Source: Hymenobacter jejuensis (GTDB lineage Bacteria; Bacteroidota; Bacteroidia; Cytophagales; Hymenobacteraceae). Taken from it: a stretch of DNA of 64,000 nucleotides. Below the pieces are notes generated by a model, which worked only from the letters and a program-made list of their open reading frames with translations, ran no database searches and was not told the DNA's origin. Below are positions 25,320 through 33,583 of the stretch, one piece after another; position 1 is the stretch's first letter; the number at the start of each line of letters is the position of its first letter. The position numbers and the translations under genes are program-made. Where the stretch lies: positions 992,001-1,056,000 of the forward strand of contig NZ_CP040896.1 in the NCBI RefSeq assembly GCF_006337165.1, read 5' to 3'.

Positions 25320-27014
25320 CTATTTGGTGGCCGGGGGCCGGGGCGCAGGCTTGGCCGGAGTGGCCTTGGGCTTGCTCGGCGGTGCAGACTTGCCAGCGGG
25401 CTTGGGTTTAGTAGAAATGGTTTTGGCTTGAGCTTTCACCTTAGCCTTGGCCGGCGAAGCAAAGTATTTGCCTAACACAGCCCGGCGTGCCGGGCGTTCC
25501 GTCGCCCGCCATTGAAAGCCTTTCAGCTTTTTGTCGGGTTCCTTGAGCTCGTGCGGCGGGATGAAACTGGCGTCGGGGTTGGTCAGGAAAGAAATGGTCT
25601 TGAGCTTGTTCTCGGCGAAGCGCAACGCCATGTTCGAACTGACAGCTTTGTTCATGCCCGTCACGGCGGTGTCACCATCAAGAGCAAAGTAGAGGCTCTC
25701 GGCGTTGCCAAGCACGTCAACTTTTTTTATGCGGTTGTCGACAAAGTAGGCCACCATGTTGCGGCCCTTCACCTGATTGAAGTTCAGGAGCGTGTCCTGC
25801 CCGACAATGAACGCGTTGGCATACAGACGCATCTGATCGACTTTGCCTTTGCGCTGCCGAATCTGCATGCTATCGGCAGTGAGCTGGTTCTGGTCACTCC
25901 AGAGCACCGGATTTTTGTCCAGGTAGATAATCGAGTCCTGCCGATTATAAGTGAGCGAGTCGCAACGGCCTTGCAGGTCGCGGCGAAAGATCTTCACTTT
26001 TCGGTACGCATATAACACACCAGCAGCGTTCTGCGGCGGCCTTCCCTCTACGCTTACCAAAGTATCAGCCGCCAAATACAGCGTGTCTTTACCTGAGATA
26101 TTGCGCATTACCGGACTGCCGTACACCTTGGCCCGACCTAAGCCCCGCCAGTAGCGCCCTACCTCACCCCGGATGGTTATGTTGTCCTTCTTCGACACCA
26201 TCGTGACGTTGCCCGTAGCCACCCCATACGCTTGGGCTTCGTCGTACATCAACTTATCGCCGCCAATGAGATAGTTGGGAGTTTCGATCTTGGCGTTGCG
26301 CTGGAAATTCGACAGGCGCGTAATGGTGTTGTAGTAGCCGTTTTCGGCGTAAAGCGTGCCCTGCTGCCCTTTGATGCGCGTCGGCCCCAAGAAGTAAGCG
26401 ATCTTGGAAACCGTATTGTATTGCAGCGTATCGGTAGAAATGTGGTTGTCTTTGGTGACCAGCTCCACATTGCGCTTGAAGCTGAAGACTTTAGTGGCCG
26501 TATTGTAATAGCCAAACTGACTATCCAACGTGTTTTCCGGGTCAGTTAGGTGGCCTCCGGTGCTGTAGTACGCCAGGTTGCGGTTGAGATCGTAGTCGAG
26601 CAGCGTGGTGGTGAGCGTCATGCGCGGGTCGCGCATGGTTACGTTGCCAGTCATGCGAGCCTTGCGGGTATCGCCGTCGTAGGTGGCGCGGTCGCCGGTG
26701 ATGGTCACGGTATCGCCCTGCACAATGCGCACGTTGCTGAACGCCTCAATGGCATTGCGATCGATGTACTGATAGGCCGAATCGCAATACAGCAGCGTAT
26801 TTTCCTGCTTAAAGCTGACGTTGCCGATCAACTTCCGAATCTCAACGCCGTTGAACTTACCGCCAATCAGCTGCCCTGCGCCGGGCAAGAGCTCGATGCG
26901 CTGGCCTTTGGGCGGCGGCGGGGTCGGGCGCTGCGGCACCGACCGCTGCTGGGCAACGGCGAAGAGGGGCAGCAGGACAAGCAGAAAAGAAAATAGAGAC
27001 TTTAAAAATGCCAT
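25320..27014 (-). CDS. OstA-like (LptA/LptD N-terminal type) envelope protein
   Basis: Exported protein of 564 residues with a signal peptide (MAFLKSLFSFLLVLLPLFAVAQ). An OstA-like beta-repeat region follows at about 40-480, shown by repeated blocks such as NVSFKQENTLLYCDSAYQY and ATYDGDTRKARMTGNVTM. It probably helps carry lipopolysaccharide across the periplasm. The C-terminal 60 residues are Lys/Pro/Ala-rich and likely disordered. I start it at 27014 because the longer ORF runs into the tilS side. A -7 box sits only 7 nt upstream. Confidence 0.8.
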   Translation of the reverse strand: MAFLKSLFSFLLVLLPLFAVAQQRSVPQRPTPPPPKGQRIELLPGAGQLIGGKFNGVEIRKLIGNVSFKQENTLLYCDSAYQYIDRNAIEAFSNVRIVQGDTVTITGDRATYDGDTRKARMTGNVTMRDPRMTLTTTLLDYDLNRNLAYYSTGGHLTDPENTLDSQFGYYNTATKVFSFKRNVELVTKDNHISTDTLQYNTVSKIAYFLGPTRIKGQQGTLYAENGYYNTITRLSNFQRNAKIETPNYLIGGDKLMYDEAQAYGVATGNVTMVSKKDNITIRGEVGRYWRGLGRAKVYGSPVMRNISGKDTLYLAADTLVSVEGRPPQNAAGVLYAYRKVKIFRRDLQGRCDSLTYNRQDSIIYLDKNPVLWSDQNQLTADSMQIRQRKGKVDQMRLYANAFIVGQDTLLNFNQVKGRNMVAYFVDNRIKKVDVLGNAESLYFALDGDTAVTGMNKAVSSNMALRFAENKLKTISFLTNPDASFIPPHELKEPDKKLKGFQWRATERPARRAVLGKYFASPAKAKVKAQAKTISTKPKPAGKSAPPSKPKATPAKPAPRPPATK

Positions 27015-27021
27015 TTCGCGA

Positions 27022-27029
27022 CAAAGGTA
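27022..27029 (-). promoter_or_regulatory. -7 box of the OstA-like gene
   Basis: TACCTTTG on the minus strand ends 7 nt before the ATG. No clear -33 TTTG at the right distance. It lies between the divergent tilS and OstA-like genes; a CATCTTTG at 27052-27059 may serve tilS. Confidence 0.45.
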
Positions 27030-27098
27030 CAGAAGGCGCCTTGGTAACGCCCATCTTTGCATTGTAGTGCCTGCATTGCTTTTCTGAATTCGCTTCTT

Positions 27099-28427
27099 AT
27101 GCTCGACCGTGTCCGTCAATTTATCGACGAAAATCAACTCTTCTCCCCTGCTACCGACCAATTGCTGGTAACCGTCAGCGGCGGCATGGACTCGGTGGTG
27201 CTGGCCGATGTGCTGCACCGCTTGGGGGTTCAATTTGCTATCGCGCACTGTCACTTTAGGTTACGAGGCGAAGAAGCCGACGCCGACGAGCAATTTGTGC
27301 GTAAGCTGGCCAAGAAATACGAAGTGCCGTATTTCGCCGAATTTTTTCAAACCAAGGAATTTGCGGCTCAGGAAGGCATCTCTACCCAAATGGCAGCACG
27401 CGTGCTGCGCTACAATTGGTTTGAGCGCCTGCGTCAGTTGCAACAGCTCGACTATATCGCCACGGCGCACCACCAGCGCGACGCCGCCGAAACCATGCTG
27501 CTCAACCTAACCCACGGCACGGGCCTGGCGGGGCTGCACGGCATCCGAGCGAAAAACGGCTATGTGGTGCGGCCATTGCTGAGCATTGGCAAGGAAGATT
27601 TGTTTGAGTACTTGGTCGAGCACCGCTTGGTATGGCGCGAAGATTCTTCCAACGACAGCACCACTTACCAGCGCAATCGCCTCCGCCACGACGTGCTGCC
27701 GGTGCTGCGCGAAATCAACCCCAACCTCGACCAGACGCTGCAATGGACTGCCGAGCGCGTGGGCGGCGCCGAGGAAATTATGCAGCATTATGTGGAGGAA
27801 ACCGCCCGTGAGGCCCGCCGCGAAGAGGATGAGGTAGTTTACCTGAGCATCGCGACCCTGCAACGCACGGCTGCCCTCCCATTGGTACTCCACGAATTGC
27901 TGCGCCCTTTCAATTTCTCGTATCTTGTTGTAAAAGAGATAGTTAGCTCTTTCGGCGCAATTGCCGGTCGTCGGTTCGAATCGCCTTCGCATACTTTAGT
28001 AAAGGACCGCGACCAATTGGTCATCACGGCCAAGAAGCTCACCAGCTTTGGTACGCACCAGCTTATGGCCGGGCAACGTGAGCTGAATGCCGATGGGTTA
28101 CGCCTTACCGCAGAACTAGTTGAGGTAGAAGGATTTGAGATTCCAAGAGGCAAAAACATAACAGCATTAGACGCCGATCGCCTGCAATTTCCGCTGATTG
28201 TGCGCCGCTGGCAGGAAGGCGATTGGTTTATGCCCATCGGGATGAAGGGCAAGAAAAAAATCAGCGATTTTCTGATTGATCAGAAGGTACCGCTCAACCT
28301 CAAGGACCATGTGCGAGTGCTGGTTTCGGCCGATGGGCGCATTGCCTGGGTCATCGGCTTTCGGCCCGACGACCGTTACAAGATCACGGAGGAAACGCAG
28401 CGTGTGCTGGTGCTGCGCAAACTATAG
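27099..28427 (+). CDS. tilS: tRNA(Ile)-lysidine synthase
   Basis: TilS of 442 residues. It places lysidine on C34 of the CAU-anticodon isoleucine tRNA so that it reads AUA. The PP-loop ATPase motif is VSGGMDS near residue 23, followed by the DADEQFVR and RHDVLPVL regions, with a C-terminal TilS domain (GDWFMPIGMKGKKKISDFLID). Start chosen at 27099 (MLDRVRQF). Divergent from the OstA-like gene. Confidence 0.93.
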   Translation: MLDRVRQFIDENQLFSPATDQLLVTVSGGMDSVVLADVLHRLGVQFAIAHCHFRLRGEEADADEQFVRKLAKKYEVPYFAEFFQTKEFAAQEGISTQMAARVLRYNWFERLRQLQQLDYIATAHHQRDAAETMLLNLTHGTGLAGLHGIRAKNGYVVRPLLSIGKEDLFEYLVEHRLVWREDSSNDSTTYQRNRLRHDVLPVLREINPNLDQTLQWTAERVGGAEEIMQHYVEETAREARREEDEVVYLSIATLQRTAALPLVLHELLRPFNFSYLVVKEIVSSFGAIAGRRFESPSHTLVKDRDQLVITAKKLTSFGTHQLMAGQRELNADGLRLTAELVEVEGFEIPRGKNITALDADRLQFPLIVRRWQEGDWFMPIGMKGKKKISDFLIDQKVPLNLKDHVRVLVSADGRIAWVIGFRPDDRYKITEETQRVLVLRKL

Positions 28428-28529
28428 GTTTGATGCTTTTTTAGAGTTTATAAAAAGCTCATTCCGAAAACCGTTTTCGCTTACTTTTACCCCCGCGAAT
28501 CCTTATTCATACACCCAATTCCTAACCCG

Positions 28530-29468
28530 ATGAAAGTTACCGTAGTTGGGGCTGGCAACGTAGGCGCTACCTGTGCCGACGTACTTGCCACCCGCGAAAT
28601 CGCCAACGAAGTTGTTCTGGTTGACATCAAAGAAGGCTTCGCCGAAGGCAAAGCGTTGGATATCTGGCAAAAAGCTCCGATTATCGGCTACGACTCCCGC
28701 ACGGTTGGCGTCACCGGCGATTACAGCCGCACGGCTGGTTCGGAAGTAGTGGTAATCACTTCGGGCCTGCCCCGCAAGCCCGGCATGAGCCGCGACGACC
28801 TGATTTCGACCAACGCGGGCATCGTGAAAACGGTGACGGAGCAGGTAGTAAAATATTCGCCCAACGCCATCATCATCGTGGTTTCCAACCCCTTGGACGT
28901 GATGACGTATCAGGCGCACCTGACCTCGGGCCTGCCCCGCGAGAAGGTGTTTGGCATGGCTGGCATACTGGACACGGCCCGCTACCGCGCTTTCCTGGCC
29001 GAAGCCCTGAACGTGAGCCCCAAAGACATTCAGGCGGTGCTCATGGGTGGCCACGGCGACACCATGGTGCCTCTGCCCCGCTACACCACAGTAGGCGGCA
29101 TTCCGGTTACCGAACTCATTGGCAAAGAGCAACTTGATGCCATCGTACAGCGCACTGCTGTAGGCGGCGGTGAGTTGGTGAAGCTGATGGGCACTTCGGC
29201 ATGGTATGCACCCGGTGCAGCCGCTGCTCAGATGGTGGAAGCCATCGTGCGCGACCAGCGCCGCGTGTTCCCCGTGTGCATCGAGCTGAAAGGCGAGTAC
29301 GGCATCGACGGGGTGTACCTCGGTGCTCCGGTAATCTTGGGCAAGAATGGCATCGAGCGCGTAATCGAGCTACAGCTCAACGACGACGAGAAGGCCCTGC
29401 TCGAAACTTCCCGCGGCCACGTGAAGGAAGTAATGGAAGCCTTGGACAAAATGTCGCAAACAGCGTAA
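28530..29468 (+). CDS. mdh: malate dehydrogenase
   Basis: NAD-dependent malate dehydrogenase of the LDH-like type, 312 residues, interconverting malate and oxaloacetate in the TCA cycle. The nucleotide fold starts VVGAGNVGATCAD; Arg residues in GLPRKPGMSRDDL and the catalytic His in MGGHGDTMVPL are present. Single gene followed by a strong bidirectional terminator. Confidence 0.95.
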   Translation: MKVTVVGAGNVGATCADVLATREIANEVVLVDIKEGFAEGKALDIWQKAPIIGYDSRTVGVTGDYSRTAGSEVVVITSGLPRKPGMSRDDLISTNAGIVKTVTEQVVKYSPNAIIIVVSNPLDVMTYQAHLTSGLPREKVFGMAGILDTARYRAFLAEALNVSPKDIQAVLMGGHGDTMVPLPRYTTVGGIPVTELIGKEQLDAIVQRTAVGGGELVKLMGTSAWYAPGAAAAQMVEAIVRDQRRVFPVCIELKGEYGIDGVYLGAPVILGKNGIERVIELQLNDDEKALLETSRGHVKEVMEALDKMSQTA

Positions 29469-29481
29469 GTGTTTCTATATC

Positions 29482-29536
29482 AACCGCATACAAAAAGACC
29501 CGCTAGATACTCTAGCGGGCCTTTTTGTATGCGGTT
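29482..29536. terminator. very strong bidirectional terminator
   Basis: A 26-bp stem with one mismatch: 29482-29507 pairs with 29511-29536, with a 3-nt loop. Shared by mdh and the rhomboid gene. Confidence 0.9.
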
Positions 29537-29568
29537 GGTTCTGGTTTTCTGATTCAAAAAAGCACTCA

Positions 29569-30459
29569 CTACTTCTGGCTGGCCCGGAACAGTTTCTGCT
29601 TTTCCTCTTTCGAGAGGCTTTCGTAGCCCGAACGGGAAATCTTGTCCAGAATCAGATCTATTTCCTCCTGCTCCGGCTTTACGAGCTTGCCTTTGCGCGG
29701 CGCGGTAGTATCCTCAGCAGGGCGGCTGCGGTGCGTAACGCGCAACCGCGGACGCCCACTTAACAACGCGCCTACCCAATCGCCGACGGCTTGCACAGGC
29801 CGGCCCAAATCGCGGCCACGCTGCAATTGACGCACGTACAGAAAGCCCAACATGGCGCCGCCGATATGGGCAATTTCGCCGCCTGTATTGCCGCCGTCCA
29901 CGCCAGCCAACGAAATCAGCACCACCGCCAACGCGATGTATTTGATTTTGACCGGCCCAATGAAAATCAGGTTGAACGTGTAATCGGGCAGCAGCGTAGC
30001 AGCACCCACAATCACAGCCATCACGGCTCCTGAAGCGCCCAGCACAATGGTTGCGGGAGCGTGTTGGAGTACAGGCACGAAGCTATAGCTCAGCACAAAC
30101 AGAAAAGCGCCCGCTAGCGCCCCCAGGATATACAGGTTCACGAGTTTGCGGTCGCCGAGGTATTCGCGGACCAACGAGCCGAACCAGTAGAGATTCAGTA
30201 GGTTGAACAGGATGTGCAGAAAGCCTTCGTGCACGAAAGCATACGTGAGCACCGTCCAGGGCCGATACATGAGGGCCACCGGGTTGGATGGCAAGGCAAT
30301 GAAGCGCAGGATATCGTCGTAAAGACCGATGCCGGTGAAATAGAAGATCGCCCGAATGAGAATCAGTACGGCAAACACCAGCACGTTGATCAGCAACAGC
30401 TGGTTCAAGGCGTTGTCGCGGCGGCTAAAAGCAGTACGGATATCGTTTACAATACTCAT
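29569..30459 (-). CDS. rhomboid-family intramembrane serine protease (second of pair)
   Basis: Rhomboid of 296 residues with six or so membrane helices. The catalytic Ser is in LGASGAVMA and His in EIAHIGGAMLG; the conserved HILFNLLNLYWFG loop is present. A soluble C-terminal tail of about 90 residues, rich in Arg/Lys and Glu, ends in a short helical motif (SRSGYESLSKEEKQKLF). Encoded 6 bp after the other rhomboid gene, so the two are co-transcribed. Substrates unknown. Confidence 0.88.
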   Translation of the reverse strand: MSIVNDIRTAFSRRDNALNQLLLINVLVFAVLILIRAIFYFTGIGLYDDILRFIALPSNPVALMYRPWTVLTYAFVHEGFLHILFNLLNLYWFGSLVREYLGDRKLVNLYILGALAGAFLFVLSYSFVPVLQHAPATIVLGASGAVMAVIVGAATLLPDYTFNLIFIGPVKIKYIALAVVLISLAGVDGGNTGGEIAHIGGAMLGFLYVRQLQRGRDLGRPVQAVGDWVGALLSGRPRLRVTHRSRPAEDTTAPRKGKLVKPEQEEIDLILDKISRSGYESLSKEEKQKLFRASQK

Positions 30460-30465
30460 GTCAAC

Positions 30466-31248
30466 TTAGTAAAACCGAGTGCGGCTGTGCTCCCAGAATT
30501 TCAACAGCAGAAAGCCAATCAACATTCCGCCCAAATGTGCGAAGTGCGCCACATTGTCGCCCGGCGTACGGTGCACGCCACTGTAGAGCTCAAACAACGC
30601 GTAGAAGAACACTAAGTACTTGGCTTTGATGGGAATCGGCAAGAAGAGCATGATCAGCTCCGTGTTGGGAAAGAGGTACGCGAAGGCAAATAAAATCCCG
30701 AAGAGTGCCCCCGAAGCCCCCACCATCGGGCTATTGACGCTTCTTTCATACACGGCGTTTACGCTCTCAGTGGCAGAAGCCACAAGTCCTTGGTCCTGAG
30801 CATTGCGCTGTAAGGCCGTCGCCACCACTTCGTACCCGCGAGCCTCAGGCGCATTGGCCCTGAAGAAATCGGCAAAGTTTCCGCCGCTGGGTTCGTTTAT
30901 AAACTCGATGCGGGACTCGTTCATCTTCTTCAGTTCGTAGTAACGAACGCCAGAGTACAACACGCCTGCCCCAATTCCGCAAACCAGCCAGAAGGTTAGG
31001 AACCGGTTGCCGCCCCAGCGTTGCTCCAACAGGGGTCCAAAGGAAATCAGGCCAAACATGTTGAACAGGATGTGCATAAAGCCGCCGTGCGCAAACATAT
31101 ACGTCAGAAACTGCCAGGGCTTAAACAACTCCGAGAAGACCGGAAACAAGGCAATGAAATCGAGCCGCGGACCGAGTTGCGTTTGGAGCAGGTACACCCC
31201 AATGTTGATAAAGAGAATAATGCGAACCGTTGGGGTCAGATTGAACAT
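30466..31248 (-). CDS. rhomboid-family intramembrane serine protease (first of pair)
   Basis: Rhomboid of 260 residues. The catalytic Ser is in VGASGALFGI and His in HFAHLGGMLIG, with HILFNMFGLISFG in the first loop. It has an unusually long hydrophilic insert of about 70 residues between helices (NESRIEF... to ...YERSVN) just before the serine helix, absent from the downstream paralogue. Both keep complete catalytic dyads. Confidence 0.88.
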   Translation of the reverse strand: MFNLTPTVRIILFINIGVYLLQTQLGPRLDFIALFPVFSELFKPWQFLTYMFAHGGFMHILFNMFGLISFGPLLEQRWGGNRFLTFWLVCGIGAGVLYSGVRYYELKKMNESRIEFINEPSGGNFADFFRANAPEARGYEVVATALQRNAQDQGLVASATESVNAVYERSVNSPMVGASGALFGILFAFAYLFPNTELIMLFLPIPIKAKYLVFFYALFELYSGVHRTPGDNVAHFAHLGGMLIGFLLLKFWEHSRTRFY

Positions 31249-31259
31249 AAGCGCGTTAG

Positions 31260-31294
31260 AAAGCTAAGCATCTGATTATCAAGTATTTACAAAC
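31260..31294. repeat. 35-bp three-block palindrome, copy 6
   Basis: Left block AAAGCTAA, core CTGATTATCAA (31272-31282), right block TTACAAAC. A second, weaker copy appears to follow in tandem at 31291-31325 with core TTGACAGCCAA and right block TTAACGAA. Located between the rhomboid and mutL genes. Confidence 0.65.
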
Positions 31295-31347
31295 ACAAGT
31301 ACTTGACAGCCAATCACTTAACGAATCGGCTAGTTAACGAGAGAAAA

Positions 31348-33282
31348 TCAGGGTTTACGAAAGAAGTCCTGCAATTGGCTAAGCTCCAGCAAGACCAGCG
31401 TCCGGCGGCCATCGGGCGTGTAGCTCGGCACGGCGCAGGCAAACAACCGATCCACCAAAGCATTCATTTCCACTTCCGACAACCGGCTGCTCGCGGCGCT
31501 GGTTGCTACGCGCCGGGCCAGCGCCCGCGCCATCTGCTCGCGGCGGTCGAAGCGCACGTTGCCGGCCTGGGTTTGAAACTGTTCGATCAGGCCTTCAAAC
31601 AACTCTTTCTCGTCGCGGGCGGGCACGTCGGCCGGAATGCCTTCGACCACAATGGTGTTGGGGCCAAACTCGGCAAAGCGGAAGCCCAGTGCCTGAAGCG
31701 TATCGGTTACTTCGCGCAGCACCGCAAAATCGGAGGGCGTAAACGTAACCGTTCGGGGAAATAGCAGCGTCTGCGAACCGCTGTTGTCGCGTTCCAGAGC
31801 GTGCGTATACTGCTCATACAGAATGCGTTCGCGAGCTGCTACCTGATCGATGAGCATCACCCCGGACTTCACCGGCACTAGCAAATACTGCTGATGCACC
31901 TGCACCACGCGGTTGCCCGGCCCAGCATTATTTTCCCGTAATGGCAGCTCCGGACTGGCATTGGGGGCTTCTTCTTCCTCCATCGGGTCGTCGAAGGAAG
32001 GCGATTTGGGGACTTCGTCTGCCGGAGTTGGTACTTGGCCCAACGACCGGTAAAATTCCTCCAGATCGCGTTTGGCCTGCTCCGTGGGGCGCTGGGGCAA
32101 AGCGCGCTCGTAGGCATCGCTTCGGCTCGTGCGTGCTTCTTTCGAAGCAGGCGAAGCTGCATGCGCGGCCGCTGCGGCTAAAGCATCGGGCTTGTAATCG
32201 TCGCTGAATGGATTGCGGGAATTTGGCGAAAGCCGCAACGGCTGAATCGGGGCAAAATTCACGTCACCTTCAAAATCCAGCGAAGGCGCCATGTTATGAA
32301 TGCCCAACGACTGTTTCACCGCGGCCCGCACGATGGCATATACCGTCTTCTCATCCTCAAACTTGATTTCCGTTTTGGTCGGGTGCACGTTGATGTCGAT
32401 CGCTTTGGGGTCGAGCTCCAGAAACAGCACGTAAAACGGATGGGTGTCGCGCGGCAGCAAGCCTTCGTACGCCGCCAGCACCGCGTGGTTGAGATAAGCC
32501 GACCGGATGAAGCGGTTATTGACAAAGAAAAACTGATCGCCACGGCTTTTTTTGGCCGATTCGGGCTTGCCGATAAAGCCTCGCACGGTCAAGAAAGGCG
32601 TAACTTCTTCACAGGCAGCTAATTGCTCTTTATAGCCATTTCCCAGCAGCGCCACAATGCGCTGGCTAAGCTTGCCGGCGGGCAGGTTGAATACCTCTAG
32701 CTCATTCTGGTATAACGAGAAGGCAATCTGGGGGTTAGCCAGCGCCACATGCTGAAACTCGTCCAGAATATGCCGCATCTCAACGGCATTGCTCTTGAGA
32801 AAATTTCGGCGCGCCGGCACGTTATAAAACAGGTTCTTGACCGAAATCGACGTCCCGTCCGGGCACGCGACCGGCTGCTGGCTAGTCACTTGCGAGCCCT
32901 CTACCAGCAGCAGCGTGCCCGTATCGTGTTCGCGCTGCTTGGTACGAATTTCTACCTGCGCCACGGCCGCAATGGAAGCCAATGCCTCGCCCCGAAACCC
33001 TAGGGTGCGAATCTTGAATAGGTCTTCCGTTGTTCGGATTTTGCTCGTAGCGTGACGCTCCAGGCTCATGCGGGCGTCCGTTGGTGTCATTCCGGAGCCA
33101 TTGTCCACGACCTGCACGAGTTGCTTGCCGGCATCTTTGATGATGAGCTGCACTTGGGTGGCGCCCGCATCCACGGCATTTTCGAGGAGCTCTTTGACTG
33201 CGGAAGCCGGGCGTTGCACTACTTCGCCCGCCGCAATCTGGTTGGCTAAGTATTCGGGAAGCAACTGAATCACGTCCGCCAT
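31348..33282 (-). CDS. mutL: DNA mismatch repair protein MutL
   Basis: MutL of 644 residues. The N-terminal GHKL ATPase is intact: NAVDAGATQVQ, VVDNGSGM, RHATSKI and TLGFRGEALASIAAV. A disordered linker (about 350-450) leads to the C-terminal dimer domain. Where endonuclease-type MutL has DQHA, two residues, E, this protein reads DQVAARE near residue 475, with Val replacing His. The usual CPHGRP segment reads YTPDGRRT. It may therefore lack nicking activity, perhaps as a lineage trait. Confidence 0.93.
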   Translation of the reverse strand: MADVIQLLPEYLANQIAAGEVVQRPASAVKELLENAVDAGATQVQLIIKDAGKQLVQVVDNGSGMTPTDARMSLERHATSKIRTTEDLFKIRTLGFRGEALASIAAVAQVEIRTKQREHDTGTLLLVEGSQVTSQQPVACPDGTSISVKNLFYNVPARRNFLKSNAVEMRHILDEFQHVALANPQIAFSLYQNELEVFNLPAGKLSQRIVALLGNGYKEQLAACEEVTPFLTVRGFIGKPESAKKSRGDQFFFVNNRFIRSAYLNHAVLAAYEGLLPRDTHPFYVLFLELDPKAIDINVHPTKTEIKFEDEKTVYAIVRAAVKQSLGIHNMAPSLDFEGDVNFAPIQPLRLSPNSRNPFSDDYKPDALAAAAAHAASPASKEARTSRSDAYERALPQRPTEQAKRDLEEFYRSLGQVPTPADEVPKSPSFDDPMEEEEAPNASPELPLRENNAGPGNRVVQVHQQYLLVPVKSGVMLIDQVAARERILYEQYTHALERDNSGSQTLLFPRTVTFTPSDFAVLREVTDTLQALGFRFAEFGPNTIVVEGIPADVPARDEKELFEGLIEQFQTQAGNVRFDRREQMARALARRVATSAASSRLSEVEMNALVDRLFACAVPSYTPDGRRTLVLLELSQLQDFFRKP

Positions 33283-33583
33283 CGGCCGGGAACTGAAGTT
33301 GAGAATGAAGGGGTTAGCGGCAGCAAATTAGGCTGGCGCGATTATCGCAGCGTCAAGCGTAGGGAAATAATCCGTAAGTTTGCGGCCAACTTTTGTGTTC
33401 GCGGAACCGAACCGGCTCCCGAATCGATGCGTTAGGAAGTGAAGCGGAAGGGTAGCAAAGGCCAATACCAGGTTATCGCCCCAACTGGCCTTTCTTCCTG
33501 ACACGCTCCGCGCTAGACAAAAGTAGGGCTATTTCCGCTCGCATTCAACCACGCGTTAACCTCAGGACGAACCCCAGGAGCCG
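33283..33583. other. divergent promoter region between mutL and the GH3 gene
   Basis: About 300 bp with no gene. It holds a plus-strand TAAGTTTG (33375-33382) that fits a -7 box for the GH3 gene with a long leader. The rest shows no repeat or structure I can support. Confidence 0.4.

Noticed and set aside
27965-27990. GGTTCGAATC sequence like a tRNA T-loop
   Set aside because: It lies in the middle of tilS and has no acceptor, D or anticodon stem around it. No tRNA gene was found in the window.
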